Below are positions 25,577 through 34,207 of a DNA stretch of 64,000 bases, piece by piece. The position numbers and the translations under genes are program-made. The DNA comes from Candidatus Rubrivivax defluviihabitans (lineage in GTDB: Bacteria; Pseudomonadota; Gammaproteobacteria; Burkholderiales; Burkholderiaceae_C): the NCBI GenBank assembly GCA_016709385.1, contig JADJMW010000004.1:124001-188000 (forward strand), given 5' to 3'. Under the pieces are notes generated by a model. That model saw only the letters and a list, made by a program, of their open reading frames with translations, was not told where the DNA came from and searched no databases. Every line of letters begins with the position of its first letter. The stretch's first letter is position 1.

Positions 25577-26897
25577 GCGCACCGAGCTCGGCGACCACCC
25601 CGATACCACCGTTGCCGGCGCGGTAGCGCAGCGCCAGGCCGTGCAGGGCGGCGATGCGTTGCGCGATCGAGATGCCCAGGCCGCTGCCGACCTCGGTCTG
25701 GCCCTCGGGGCGGTGGAAGCGTTCGCCCAGATGCGTCAGCGTCTCGGCTGGTAGCGGTGGACCGGCGTTTTCCACGCGCAGGCCGGTGGCGGTGAAGCGC
25801 AGGCCGACCGCGCTGCCTGCGGGCGCATAACGCACCGCGTTGTCGAGCAGATTGCGCAGCAGCACGCCCAGCAGGCTGGCATCGCCGCGCAGCGGGAAGG
25901 CCGGCGTACCGGCCGGTGGCCAGTCGCAACCCAGTTCGATGCGGCGGCGCTCGGCCAGCGGCAACACGTCGGTCATCGCCTGCTCGACCAGTGGCGCCCA
26001 ATCCACCGGGATCGCGGCGGCCAGCCGGTCGGTCGCGTCCACCTTCGACAGCGACAGCATCTGCGCCACCAGCCGGTCCAGGCGGTCCAGGCCGGCGCCG
26101 AGCCGGGCTTCGGCCTGGCGGCGCTCGTCCTCGCCGGTGGCGCGGCGCTGCACGTCCCACTGCGCGCGCAGCACCGCCAGCGGTGTGCGCAGTTCGTGCG
26201 CCGCATCGGCGGTGAAGCGGCGTTCGCGCGCCAGCGTGGTGTCGATGCGTTCGAACAGGCCGTTCATCGCCGCCAGCAGCGGCTGCAGTTCGGCCGGTGC
26301 GTGCGTGGCCGGCACCGGCTGCAGGTCGTCGGCACTGCGCCGTTGCAGCTCGCTGGTGAGCGTGCGCACGGGCGCCAGCGCCTGGCGCACGGCCCACACC
26401 ATGGCCAGCAGCAGCACCGGCAACACCAGCAACCAGGGCAGCAGCTGGCTGCCGACGAGGTTCTGCACCAGCTCGTCGCGTTCGTGCAGGTGCTGCCCGG
26501 CCGCCACCAGCCATTCGCCCCGCGGCGACTGCAGGTAGTACACGCGCCAGGGGTTGCCGTCGAACGTCATCTCGACGAAACCGGCGGCGTCGGTGCGGCG
26601 CGGCAGTTGCACGCCTTCGCGGTCCACCAGCAGCAGCTCGCCGTCGGCATCCCACACCGCCACCGCCAGATCGGCCAGGTCGGCTTCACCGGCCGGCGCC
26701 GGCGCCGGCAGCACCTGTCCCGGTGCACTCGCGCCGGCCAGCGTGGCCTGAACCTGGCGCGCCAGACGGATGATCTCGGTATCGAAGAGTTCGTTGACCT
26801 CGACGCGCGCCCGGTCGGCCGAGGCCAGCAAGGCGATGGCCCACACGACGGGCGCGCACAGCAGCAGGTAGACGAGCAGCCGGCCTTGCAGGCTCAC
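25563..26897 (-). CDS. two-component sensor histidine kinase, QseC-like
   Basis: Membrane kinase of 444 residues. A first helix (LLVYLLLCAPVVWAIALLA, about 6-24), a periplasmic sensor of about 130 residues, a second helix (LLPWLLVLPVLLLAMVWAV), a HAMP region, H-box DAAHELRTPLAVL and a C-terminal ATPase with NLLDNAVRYA and GSGLGISIAQRIA are seen. The general layout matches QseC/PmrB-type kinases. The start is GTG at 26897, overlapping the stop of the response regulator gene (GTGA), so the pair is translated together. The signal is unknown. Confidence 0.87.
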   Translation of the reverse strand: MSLQGRLLVYLLLCAPVVWAIALLASADRARVEVNELFDTEIIRLARQVQATLAGASAPGQVLPAPAPAGEADLADLAVAVWDADGELLLVDREGVQLPRRTDAAGFVEMTFDGNPWRVYYLQSPRGEWLVAAGQHLHERDELVQNLVGSQLLPWLLVLPVLLLAMVWAVRQALAPVRTLTSELQRRSADDLQPVPATHAPAELQPLLAAMNGLFERIDTTLARERRFTADAAHELRTPLAVLRAQWDVQRRATGEDERRQAEARLGAGLDRLDRLVAQMLSLSKVDATDRLAAAIPVDWAPLVEQAMTDVLPLAERRRIELGCDWPPAGTPAFPLRGDASLLGVLLRNLLDNAVRYAPAGSAVGLRFTATGLRVENAGPPLPAETLTHLGERFHRPEGQTEVGSGLGISIAQRIAALHGLALRYRAGNGGIGVVAELGALSAT

Positions 26898-27568
26898 GAG
26901 TCCGCCTCCGCCGCGCCGAGGGCGTAGCCGACGCCGCGCACGGTGCGCACGATGGACGGGTCGATCTTGCGCCGCAGGTGGTGCACGTGCACTTCCAGCG
27001 CATTGCTCTCGGGCTCGCCGCCGCCCCAGTCGTACAGGCGTTCCTGCAACTGGGCCTTGGACAGCACGCGCTGCGGGTGCTTGAGCAAGGCCTCGAGCAG
27101 CGCGAGTTCGCGGCCGGTCAGCTCCACCGCCCGGTCGCGCCAATGCACCTGCCGCGTGGCGGGGTCGAAGCGCAGCGCGCCGTGGGTCCACTCGGCCTGG
27201 GCCCGGCCCGAAGCGCGGCGCAACATCGCGCGCAGCCGCGCCGCCAGTTCGTCGGTGGCGATCGGCTTGATGAGGTAGTCGTCGGCGCCGGCGTCGAGTC
27301 CGGCGATGCGCTGCGCCACGCCGTCGCGGGCGGTCAGGATCAGCACCGGCAGCGCCAGGCCGCGCTCGCGCCAGCGGCGCAGCCAGACCATGCCGTCGGT
27401 GCCCGGCAGGCCGAGGTCGAGCACCAGCGCGTCGTAGGGCGCGCTGTCGATGGCGGCATCGGCCTGGGTGCCGTCGCCGAACCAGTCGACGACGTGGCCG
27501 AGCTGCCGCAGGCCCGTGCTCAGCGCTTCGCCGAGCAGCGGGTCGTCTTCCAGCACGAGCAATCGCAT
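26894..27568 (-). CDS. OmpR-family response regulator, QseB-like
   Basis: DNA-binding regulator of 224 residues. The receiver domain has acidic residues EDD near the start, phospho-acceptor Asp in ALVLDLGLPGTDG (about residue 51), Thr in LILTARD and Lys in YLIKPI. The C-terminal winged helix includes LLKHPQRVLSKAQLQERLY and ALEVHVHHLRRKID. It is the partner of the overlapping kinase gene. The target genes are unknown, but the divergent MFS gene 69 bp away is a natural candidate for control. Confidence 0.9.
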   Translation of the reverse strand: MRLLVLEDDPLLGEALSTGLRQLGHVVDWFGDGTQADAAIDSAPYDALVLDLGLPGTDGMVWLRRWRERGLALPVLILTARDGVAQRIAGLDAGADDYLIKPIATDELAARLRAMLRRASGRAQAEWTHGALRFDPATRQVHWRDRAVELTGRELALLEALLKHPQRVLSKAQLQERLYDWGGGEPESNALEVHVHHLRRKIDPSIVRTVRGVGYALGAAEADS

Positions 27569-27637
27569 GGCGAGGATGCTAACGCGCGCTGCCGCTGCGC
27601 CCGCCGCTTCGCGCCCGGCCGGCGCGCAGAATGGCGC

Positions 27638-28492
27638 ATGACCGATGGCACCAGCCCAGCCCGTGTTCGCGCCGCTCTGCCCGCGGGGGTGTGGGTGCTG
27701 GGATTCGTCAGCCTGCTGATGGACGTGTCGTCGGAGATGGTGCACAGCCTGCTGCCGCTGTTCATGGTCGGCACGCTCGGGGTCAGCGTGCTGGCGGTGG
27801 GGGTCATCGAGGGCATCGCCGAGTCCACGGCGCTGATCTCCAAGGTCTTCTCGGGTGCGCTCGGCGACCATCTGGGCCGGCGCAAGGGTCTGGCCCTGCT
27901 GGGTTATGCGATGGGGGCGCTGAGCAAGCCCGTCTTCGCGCTGGCCGGCGGCGTGGGCGCCGTCGTCGCCGCCCGCTTCGTCGACCGCGTCGGCAAGGGC
28001 ATCCGCGGCGCGCCGCGCGACGCCTTGCTGGCCGATATCACGCCGCCGGCTGTCCGAGGTGCCGCCTTCGGCCTTCGGCAATCGCTCGACACCGTGGGTG
28101 CCTTCGTCGGGCCGCTGCTGGCCACGGCGCTGATGCTGCTGTGGGCCAACGACTTTCGCGCCGTCTTCTGGGTGGCGGTGGTGCCGGGGCTTATGGCGGT
28201 GGTGCTGCTCATGGTCGGCGTGGCCTTGTGGGGGATGCACATGGGCATGACGCAAGGCCTGCTGGCGGCCATGGTGGCCGCCACCGCGCCGGCCGACCTG
28301 CGTGGCACCGCCTTTGGCTTCTTCAACCTGCTCTGCGGCGTGGCGATGCTCCTTTCCAGCGTCGTGGCCGGGTTGCTCTGGGACCGGCTGGGTTCGGCCT
28401 ACACCTTCGTCGCCGGCGCCGGTTTCGCGCTGCTCACGCTGGCCGGCTTGCTGGTCTTCAGGCCGAGGCACCGAAGTCCAGCTGCAGCGTGA
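27638..28492 (+). pseudogene. MFS transporter with apparent in-frame internal deletion
   Basis: The protein is 284 residues, while carriers of this type have about 400. The N-terminal half is intact: FVSLLMDVSSEMVHSLLPLF, GRRKGLALLGY, DRVGKGIRGAPRDALLAD, and six helices to VVPGLMAVVLLMVG. It then runs directly into VALWGMHMGMTQGLLAAMVA, LRGTAFGFFNLLCG and the last helices. The cytoplasmic loop and about three helices (roughly 7 to 9 or 10) are absent. The frame is kept, so a protein could be made, but it would lack a proper 12-helix fold. The end overlaps the convergent kinase gene by 35 bp. Confidence 0.68.
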
Positions 28493-29756
28493 TGATGGCT
28501 TCCAGGCCCGGCGCGGCGTTGCGCAGGTCCAGCCGGCCGCCGTGCGCGCGGGCCACGAGCTGGCACAGGTGAAGTCCCAGGCCGACCCCGCCCGTGTCGC
28601 GGCCGCGCGCGGCATCGGCGCGGTAGAAGGCCTCGGCCAGGCGCGGCAACTGGTCCTCGGCGACACCGGGGCCGAAGTCGCGCACGACGAATTGCAATGT
28701 CGTCGCATGCCGCCGCGTGCTCACGCAAGGCGGTACGGCACCCGCGCTGTGGCGCAGCGCGTTGTCGATCAGGTTGCGCAGCGCCAGGCGCAGCCGGACC
28801 GGGTCGATGGTGGCGCTGCCGGCGTTCGGGTCGAGCTGCAATTCCAGCGCCGTGCCGGCAGACTGCTCGTCGCACAGCGTGCGCACGAGCGCATTCACCT
28901 CGGTCGGCTCGGCCTGCAGCGCCGCATGGCCGGCGGCCAGGCGTTCACTCTCCAGCAGGTCGGTGACGAGGTCGCGCATCAGCGCCAGGTCGCGCAGCAG
29001 CGCCTGACGCGGCGCGCTCTCGTCCAGCAGTTCGGTATTCAGCCGCGCGCGCGTGAGCGGCGAGCGCAGTTCGTGGCTGATGGCCAGCAGCAGTTCGCGC
29101 TTGGCCTCCAGCCGGCGCTGCAGTTCGGCCGCCATGGTGTTGACCTGCGCGGCCAGGTCGCCCAGTTCGTCCTGCCGGCGCACTGGGATCGGCGTGGCGA
29201 AGTCGCCTTCGCCGAAACGCCGGGCGCCGGCGCCGATATCGTCCAGCGGCCGGAACAGGCGGCGCACGGTGAGGTAGGCCACGGTGGTCACGAGCAGCAG
29301 CAACGCCAGCGTGACCCAGCCGATCAGCCGCGGCCGCTGGGGCCAGTCGACCTGACCCAACCGGAAGATGACCTGGTGCCCGTCGGCGGTGGTGCGGCGC
29401 AGCACCCAGTCGCCGTCGTCTTGTTCGTCGCGGCCCCAGCGCTGACGGGTTTCGCCCCGTCGCGTCGGCTGGGCCTGGGAATCGAAATTCACGTGCGGCC
29501 CTTCGATGTGCACCGCGATCGGCAGCCGCGCCGCCAGCGCCTGCGCGCGTGCCGGGTCGGGCGGCGTGCCGATCTCCTGCGCCAGGCGGTCGACGTAGTC
29601 CACCACCAGCGGGCGGATCACCTCGCGCCACGAACCCGACAGCGCGCGCTGCATTCCGCCCAGGAAGACCGCCGCCAGCGCCAGCGCCAGCGCCAGGAAG
29701 AGGGCCACCAGGCGCAGGCCCAGCGAGCGCCGCCAGCGCGCGCGCGGGGCCTTCAA
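28458..29756 (-). CDS. two-component sensor histidine kinase, CpxA/RstB-like
   Basis: Membrane kinase of 432 residues: N-terminal helix (LVALFLALALALAAVFLGG), periplasmic sensor of about 110 residues, second helix (WVTLALLLLVTTVAYLTV), HAMP with RRLFRPLDDIGAGARRFGEG, H-box AISHELRSPLTRARLNTEL and ATPase motifs NLIDNALRHS and GVGLGLHLCQLVA. The start overlaps the regulator stop by ATGA. With the upstream Spy/CpxP-like gene, this suggests an envelope-stress system in which the periplasmic protein modulates the kinase; that role is inferred from the arrangement. Confidence 0.87.
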   Translation of the reverse strand: MKAPRARWRRSLGLRLVALFLALALALAAVFLGGMQRALSGSWREVIRPLVVDYVDRLAQEIGTPPDPARAQALAARLPIAVHIEGPHVNFDSQAQPTRRGETRQRWGRDEQDDGDWVLRRTTADGHQVIFRLGQVDWPQRPRLIGWVTLALLLLVTTVAYLTVRRLFRPLDDIGAGARRFGEGDFATPIPVRRQDELGDLAAQVNTMAAELQRRLEAKRELLLAISHELRSPLTRARLNTELLDESAPRQALLRDLALMRDLVTDLLESERLAAGHAALQAEPTEVNALVRTLCDEQSAGTALELQLDPNAGSATIDPVRLRLALRNLIDNALRHSAGAVPPCVSTRRHATTLQFVVRDFGPGVAEDQLPRLAEAFYRADAARGRDTGGVGLGLHLCQLVARAHGGRLDLRNAAPGLEAIITLQLDFGASA

Positions 29757-30427
29757 AGCCGGGCCCCGGCGAAGGCATAGCCGGCATTGCGCAGCGTCTT
29801 GATGCAGTCCAGCGGTTCCAGCTTGCGGCGCAGCCGGCTGACCAGGATGTCGACCGCGCGTGTATACAGGTCCGCCTCGTGGCCGCGCAGCCGGTTCAGG
29901 ATCTCGTCGCGGCCGAAGACCTTCTGCGGCTCGCTGGCCAGCAGCACCAGCAGCTCGAATTCGGTGCCGGTGAGTTCGACCTCGCTGCCCTGGCGCAGCA
30001 CGCGGCGGCGCTGCAGGTCGATCTCCAGGCCTTCGAAGCGCAGCCCCGCGGGTGCGGCCTCCGCCGGCCGCGCTCGGCGCAGGATGGTCTGCAGCCGGGC
30101 CGCCAGTTCACGCGGCTCGAAGGGCTTGGGCAGGTAGTCGTCGGCGCCGATCTCCAGGCCCACGATGCGGTCCATGACCTCGCCGCGTGCCGTGAGCATG
30201 AGCACGGGCACCTGGCTTTCGCGGCGGATGGTGCGGCAGAGCTCGAAGCCGTCCATCTCGGGCAGCATCACGTCCAGGATGACGGCGTCGAAGGGCTCGC
30301 TGCGCAGGCGCGCCAGAGCGGCGCTGGGCCGGGTGGCGCTGTGCAGTTGCAGGTCGAAGCGGCGCAGGTACGTGGCCAGCGGTGCGGCCAGGTGTTCGTC
30401 ATCGTCGATCAGAAGGATGCGGTGCAT
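29753..30427 (-). CDS. OmpR-family response regulator, CpxR/RstA-like
   Basis: Regulator of 224 residues. The receiver has IDDDEHLA, phospho-acceptor Asp in AVILDVMLPEMDGFELC, Thr in LMLTARGE and Lys in YLPKPFEPREL. The winged-helix domain contains GTEFELLVLLASEPQKVFGR and AVDILVSRLRRKLEP. It sits 32 bp after the Spy/CpxP-like gene and overlaps its kinase, so the three genes form one operon on the minus strand. By analogy with Cpx it would respond to envelope damage. Confidence 0.9.
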   Translation of the reverse strand: MHRILLIDDDEHLAAPLATYLRRFDLQLHSATRPSAALARLRSEPFDAVILDVMLPEMDGFELCRTIRRESQVPVLMLTARGEVMDRIVGLEIGADDYLPKPFEPRELAARLQTILRRARPAEAAPAGLRFEGLEIDLQRRRVLRQGSEVELTGTEFELLVLLASEPQKVFGRDEILNRLRGHEADLYTRAVDILVSRLRRKLEPLDCIKTLRNAGYAFAGARL

Positions 30428-30459
30428 GCGGCGGCGAGCTTAACCGCGCCCCGCCCGGT

Positions 30460-30939
30460 TCAGCCGCGCCAGTGGCCGCGGCGCCGGGCCATGAATTCGC
30501 GCAGCTTGGCCTGCTGCGCGGGCTGAAGCGAATCGTAGAAGTCGGCGGCGGCCTCGATGACCTGGGGGCCCTTGGCGCGCACGGCGCCGGTCTTCTCTTC
30601 GACCAGGGTGGTGGCGGCAGCACGGTCGAACCTGTCGCCGGCGATCAGCTGCTGCATCGCCGCGTGCGGGTCGGTGCTGCTGCCCACCAGCGCACTGCGC
30701 TGTTCGTTCAGCTTGTCGAACAGCAGGCCCAGGCGCTGCGATTGCGCGGCGTCGAGTTCCAGTTCCTTGCCGGCCCGCTGCAGCAGCTTGCCCCGCCACT
30801 CGGCCACGTCTTCGGCCGAGATCTGCGCCATGCCGCGGTGGTGGTCGCGGTGGCTGCGGTGGCCATAGGCGGCCAGGCTACCGGCCAGCACGGTGACGCC
30901 GACCAGGGCGATGAGGCTGCGTCGAATCCAGGTGCGCAT
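30460..30939 (-). CDS. Spy/CpxP-like periplasmic protein
   Basis: Exported helical protein of 159 residues, probably a periplasmic chaperone or stress sensor of the LTXXQ family. A signal peptide (RRSLIALVGVTVLAGSLAAYG) is followed by a His-rich start HRSHRDHHRG, which could bind metal, and by long helices ending in FYDSLQPAQQAKLREFMARR, the LTxxQ-type motif in the form LQPAQ. The ATG at 30939 has AAGGA at good spacing. It opens the operon with a CpxRA-like pair, which supports a role as regulator of that kinase. Confidence 0.82.
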   Translation of the reverse strand: MRTWIRRSLIALVGVTVLAGSLAAYGHRSHRDHHRGMAQISAEDVAEWRGKLLQRAGKELELDAAQSQRLGLLFDKLNEQRSALVGSSTDPHAAMQQLIAGDRFDRAAATTLVEEKTGAVRAKGPQVIEAAADFYDSLQPAQQAKLREFMARRRGHWRG

Positions 30940-31064
30940 GAGAAGTCCTTTCGGTGACGATGTATTGAACAGGGCTTCATCGTGCCGGGAAGGGCGCCGC
31001 AGGTCTTCTCGCTGCGGTTTCGCTGTGTATCGTTTCTTCTCGAGGCGCGGCCCGCTGGAAATGG

Positions 31065-31102
31065 AAAAGGCCGGCGGCAGCACCAAGGTGCCACCGCCGG
31101 CC
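31065..31102 (-). terminator. rho-independent terminator after the HU gene
   Basis: On the minus strand a GC-rich stem of 16 bp with two mismatches (31087-31102 pairing with 31069-31084, very tight loop) is followed by TTTT at 31068-31065. It lies 48 bp beyond the HU stop. Confidence 0.7.
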
Positions 31103-31149
31103 GGCATGCAGGCGCAGACTTCAACCCGAAGCCGCCATCAGCGTCCAGT

Positions 31150-31572
31150 TCAGAGCGCCGCGTCCTTCAGCTTCTTCAGCGCGCGCGTCTTGATCTTCAC
31201 GGTGGCGGGCTTGGCGGCGAAGACTCGCTCCTGCTTGGTGAAGGGATCGATGCCGGTGCGCTTCTTCTTGGCCGGCACGTTGACGACGTTGACCTTCAGC
31301 AGGCCCGGCAGCGTGAACGAGCCCAGGCCCTTCTTGTGCACCGAAGCCATCATGGTGGCCTCCAGCGAAGCGATGACGGCCTTCACGGCCTTCACCTCCA
31401 CGGCGGCCATTTCGGCCAGGTGCGTGACGAGGCTGGTCTTGTTGAACGCCGTCTTGATGGGTTTCACGGCAGCGGCGCTCTTTGCCGGTGCGGCCGGTGC
31501 GGCGGACCTGGCGGCCTTCTTCGCGGGGGGCGCCTTCTTGGCCGGTGCCGTCGTCTTCTTTGCAGTTGCCAT
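31150..31572 (-). CDS. HU/IHF-family DNA-binding protein with Lys/Ala/Pro-rich N-terminal tail
   Basis: Nucleoid protein of 140 residues. The first 40 residues are a basic PAKKA-type tail like that of histone H1-like proteins; the rest is an HU fold: FNKTSLVTHLAEM, AVKAVIASLEATMMASV, KKGLGSFTLPGLLKVNVVNV and RTGIDPFTKQERVFAAKPATVKIK. The conserved DNA-inserting loop proline region is visible as GIDPFTKQE. Tailed HU proteins of this kind are common in Burkholderiales. It has its own terminator and stands alone, so it is probably strongly expressed. Confidence 0.9.
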   Translation of the reverse strand: MATAKKTTAPAKKAPPAKKAARSAAPAAPAKSAAAVKPIKTAFNKTSLVTHLAEMAAVEVKAVKAVIASLEATMMASVHKKGLGSFTLPGLLKVNVVNVPAKKKRTGIDPFTKQERVFAAKPATVKIKTRALKKLKDAAL

Positions 31573-31658
31573 TGAGTGTCGAGTCCTGGAAGTTGCGAAA
31601 TGCCCCGCGTCGGCGAAGGCGGGCGGATTCTAGGCGCGGGCACAAGGCCGGCGCCTCA

Positions 31659-31680
31659 CGCGGGTGCGATTCACATCTTC
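31659..31680. repeat. 22-bp fragment shared with the 52.8-53.1 kb palindrome
   Basis: The 22 bases here match exactly, in inverted orientation, the left arm of the palindromic element at 52846-52867. It lies in the 116 bp gap between the HU gene start and the end of the Mrr-like gene. Homology ends at CGCTGG on one side. It looks like a partial copy of a dispersed repeat. Confidence 0.6.
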
Positions 31681-31688
31681 GCTGGCTT

Positions 31689-32276
31689 TCAGTGCCACCA
31701 GGCCGTGCGCGGCACATGCAGCGCCTGCGCCAGGTCGGCCGGCTGCCAGACCTTGATGCCATGTTCGGCCACGAAGGGCCGCGCATTGTCGGTGAGTTCG
31801 CCCAGGCCGATGAACAAGGCGTCGGAGGCGTCCTCCGCTTCACGCGCGGCCTGCAGCGCGCGCAGCGGCTCCAGCCCGATGCGCGCCGACTTCCAGCGCC
31901 GCGCACACACGAGTGTGCGTCGGCCTTGGCGCTGCAGCTCGAAATCGACCGCCGCGGTGCCGCCGCGCTGCACCATGTAACCCTGGCGTTGGAACGCCAC
32001 TTCGAGGCGCTGCGCGAATTCGGGCCAGGCCATCTGCCCCACCGCCTGCAGCGTCTGCGAGACCTGGGCCGCGCTGGGCAGCCGCCATTGCCGGCGCGCC
32101 GCCATGGCGCCGATGACGACGAAGGGCAGCGCCGACACCGCACCCACCAGGCGGTACTGCGCCGGCAGCAGGGCACCGGCCAGCAGCGCGACCACGGCCG
32201 CGATGGCGATGCTGATCCACCATGGCGAGCGCAGCAGCACCGCGAACAGCGAGTTCTCGGCCATCTTGAATTTCAC
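31689..32276 (-). CDS. membrane protein with Mrr-like restriction endonuclease domain
   Basis: Protein of 195 residues. Two membrane helices (WWISIAIAAVVALLAGALL and LVGAVSALPFVVIGAMAA) precede a cytoplasmic Mrr-type nuclease fold, about 80-195: FAQRLEVAFQRQGYMVQRGG, AVDFELQRQGRRTLVCARRW, with Asp and Gln-x-Lys-like positions. The usual catalytic QxK appears as ARRWK, so activity is uncertain. The start is GTG at 32276 with AAAGGA upstream, and it matches the common family start KFKMAENSLF. No methylase is nearby, so it is not a restriction-modification system. Confidence 0.72.
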   Translation of the reverse strand: MKFKMAENSLFAVLLRSPWWISIAIAAVVALLAGALLPAQYRLVGAVSALPFVVIGAMAARRQWRLPSAAQVSQTLQAVGQMAWPEFAQRLEVAFQRQGYMVQRGGTAAVDFELQRQGRRTLVCARRWKSARIGLEPLRALQAAREAEDASDALFIGLGELTDNARPFVAEHGIKVWQPADLAQALHVPRTAWWH

Positions 32277-32347
32277 GCGTCGTCCTTTGGCAAGGGGTGG
32301 CCAAGGGCCGGGCCGGGCGGCGGGCGGTGCTGCAGCTTGCAGGGGAC

Positions 32348-33340
32348 CTACAGCGGTGCGTCGTCGGCCGCGGGCGTCTTGCGGATGCGCACCGCGGCCT
32401 TGCGCGTCGCAGCGGCCGGGTCCGCCGGTTCGGCCTGCGCGTCCATCGCGGCCGCGGCCACGAAGGCCTGCGTGGCGTCGGCCTCCGGCGCGTCGGCCGT
32501 GGCCGCCGCTGCTGGGGCGGCGTGAGGCGCCTCGATGACCCGTGTATACGGCGTCAGGATCTGCACCAGCTGCCCGTAGACCTTGGGGTTGCCGGCCACC
32601 ACTTCGCGCTGGTACAGGTAATCGGCCTCGCCGGTGAAATTGCCGATCAGCCCGCCGGCCTCGGTGATGATGAGCGAGCCCGCGGCCACGTCCCAGGGGT
32701 TGAGCCCGGTCTCGAAGAAGCCGTCGTAGTAGCCCGCGGCCACGTAGCACAGGTCCAGCGCCGCGGCACCCGGTCGGCGCAGGCCGGCGCAGTGCTGCAT
32801 CACTTCCTCGAACATCTTGACGTAGCGCTTGAAGTTGTCGCCCTTGCGGAACGGGAAGCCGGTGCCGATGAGCGCGTCGGTGATGCGCGTGCGCTTGGAC
32901 ACGCGCAAGCGGCGGTCGTTGAGGAAGGCGCCGCGGCCCTTGCTGGCGAAGAACAGGTCGTTGCGCGTGGGGTCGTAGACCACGGCCTGCTCGACCTTGC
33001 CGCGGAAGGCCAGGCCGATGGACACCGCATACACCGGGAAGCCGTGCAGGAAGTTGGTGGTGCCGTCCAGCGGGTCGATGATCCAGGTGTATTCGCTGTG
33101 TTTCGCGCCGTGCTCGCGGCCCGATTCCTCGGCCAGGATGGCATGGCCGGGGTAGGCCTCGAGCAGGATCTCGATGATGGCGGCCTCGGCCGCGCGGTCC
33201 ACCTCCGAGACATAGTCGTTGGGCCCCTTGGTGCCGATCTTCAGCACTTCCAGGTCGAGCGCGGCACGGTTGATGATGGAGCCTGCCGCACGGGCCGCCT
33301 TGATGGCGGTATTGAGCATGGGGTGGAGCGCTTGCGACAT
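32348..33340 (-). CDS. suhB: inositol monophosphatase family protein (SuhB-like)
   Basis: Mg-dependent phosphatase of 330 residues. The family motifs are intact: AILAEESG (metal Glu), WIIDPLDGTTNFLHGFP, and LNPWDVAAGSLIITEAGG. In Enterobacteria SuhB also assists rRNA antitermination. After about residue 265 there is an Ala/Pro/Asp-rich tail of 60 residues with a basic segment (RKAAVRIRKTPAA) that is not part of the enzyme fold. I chose the ATG at 33340, which matches MSQALHPMLNTAIKAARAAG, the usual start. It diverges from trmJ. Confidence 0.9.
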   Translation of the reverse strand: MSQALHPMLNTAIKAARAAGSIINRAALDLEVLKIGTKGPNDYVSEVDRAAEAAIIEILLEAYPGHAILAEESGREHGAKHSEYTWIIDPLDGTTNFLHGFPVYAVSIGLAFRGKVEQAVVYDPTRNDLFFASKGRGAFLNDRRLRVSKRTRITDALIGTGFPFRKGDNFKRYVKMFEEVMQHCAGLRRPGAAALDLCYVAAGYYDGFFETGLNPWDVAAGSLIITEAGGLIGNFTGEADYLYQREVVAGNPKVYGQLVQILTPYTRVIEAPHAAPAAAATADAPEADATQAFVAAAAMDAQAEPADPAAATRKAAVRIRKTPAADDAPL

Positions 33341-33402
33341 GGGGCGGCCTGAGTTGGGGGGTGGCGCGTTGCTGAGGGTGAAGAGCACCGCAGCGACAAT
33401 GC

Positions 33403-34185
33403 GTGCGGGAAAACGAGAATTTTAAGGTGCCGACCGACCCCTTCCCGCAGCCCGTGCCAACGGCGCCCCCGGACCCCACCCGCTTCGTGCTCGTGCAGCC
33501 CAGCCATGCCGGCAACGTGGGCGCCGCGGCACGGGCGATGAAGGTGATGGGCTTCGGCGACCTGGTGCTGGTGGCGCCACGCTTTGCCGACGTGCTGCAG
33601 CAGCCCGAGGCCGTGTCGCGCGCCAGCGGCGCGGCCGAGATCCTGGCCCGCGCCCGCGTGGTGCCGACCCTGGCCGAGGCGCTGCACGGCATCACCTGGG
33701 CCTGCGCCACCGCGATGACGCCGCGCGACTTCGGCCCGCCGACCTTTGCGCCGCGCGAACATTTCCATGCGCTGGCGCGCAGCGGGCACCGGGTGGCCTT
33801 CGTCTTCGGCCCCGAGCGCACGGGGCTGGCCAACGAAGACGTCTACCGCTGTCATGCCTGCCTTTCGGTGCCCACCGACCCGGCCTACGGTTCGCTGAAC
33901 CTGGCGCAGGCGGTGCAGCTCGTCGCCTACGACTGGCGCCAGGCGCTGGGCGGTTTCGCGATAACGCCGCGCACGCCCGACGCGACGCTGGCCGATGCCG
34001 CCGCCGTCGACGGTGTGCTGGCGCACTGGCAGCACACGCTGGCGGCCATCGGCTTCCTGGACCCGGCCGCGCCGAAGAAGCTGATGCCGCGGCTGCGCCG
34101 CTTGCTCCAGCGCGCGCAGTTGACGCAGGAAGAGGTGCACATCCTGCGCGGCATCGCGCGGGCGGTGGACCGGCGCCGCGGCTGA
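33403..34185 (+). CDS. trmJ: tRNA (cytidine/uridine-2'-O-)-methyltransferase TrmJ-like
   Basis: SPOUT-class RNA methyltransferase of 260 residues that uses S-adenosylmethionine, in the TrmJ/LasT group (2'-O-methylation of tRNA position 32). The three SpoU motifs are HAGNVGAAARAMKVMG, FVFGPERTGLANED and VPTDPAYGSLNLAQAV. The start is uncertain: GTG 33403 or GTG 33427, neither with a strong ribosome site. The pairing suhB-trmJ in divergent order is common in betaproteobacteria, as far as I know. A weak terminator follows. Confidence 0.85.
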   Translation: MRENENFKVPTDPFPQPVPTAPPDPTRFVLVQPSHAGNVGAAARAMKVMGFGDLVLVAPRFADVLQQPEAVSRASGAAEILARARVVPTLAEALHGITWACATAMTPRDFGPPTFAPREHFHALARSGHRVAFVFGPERTGLANEDVYRCHACLSVPTDPAYGSLNLAQAVQLVAYDWRQALGGFAITPRTPDATLADAAAVDGVLAHWQHTLAAIGFLDPAAPKKLMPRLRRLLQRAQLTQEEVHILRGIARAVDRRRG

Positions 34186-34207
34186 CACGGTCCGCGACGG
34201 TTTTTTC
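34174..34207 (+). terminator. possible rho-independent terminator after trmJ
   Basis: A short stem CGCGG/CCGCG (34177-34181 with 34192-34196), extendable over a mismatch, is followed by six T at 34201-34206. It overlaps the trmJ stop codon. The stem is short, so confidence is modest. Confidence 0.45.

Noticed and set aside
31689..32276. Restriction-modification system around the Mrr-like gene
   Set aside because: No methyltransferase or specificity gene lies beside it, and the protein is membrane-bound; the nearby TrmJ is an RNA methyltransferase.
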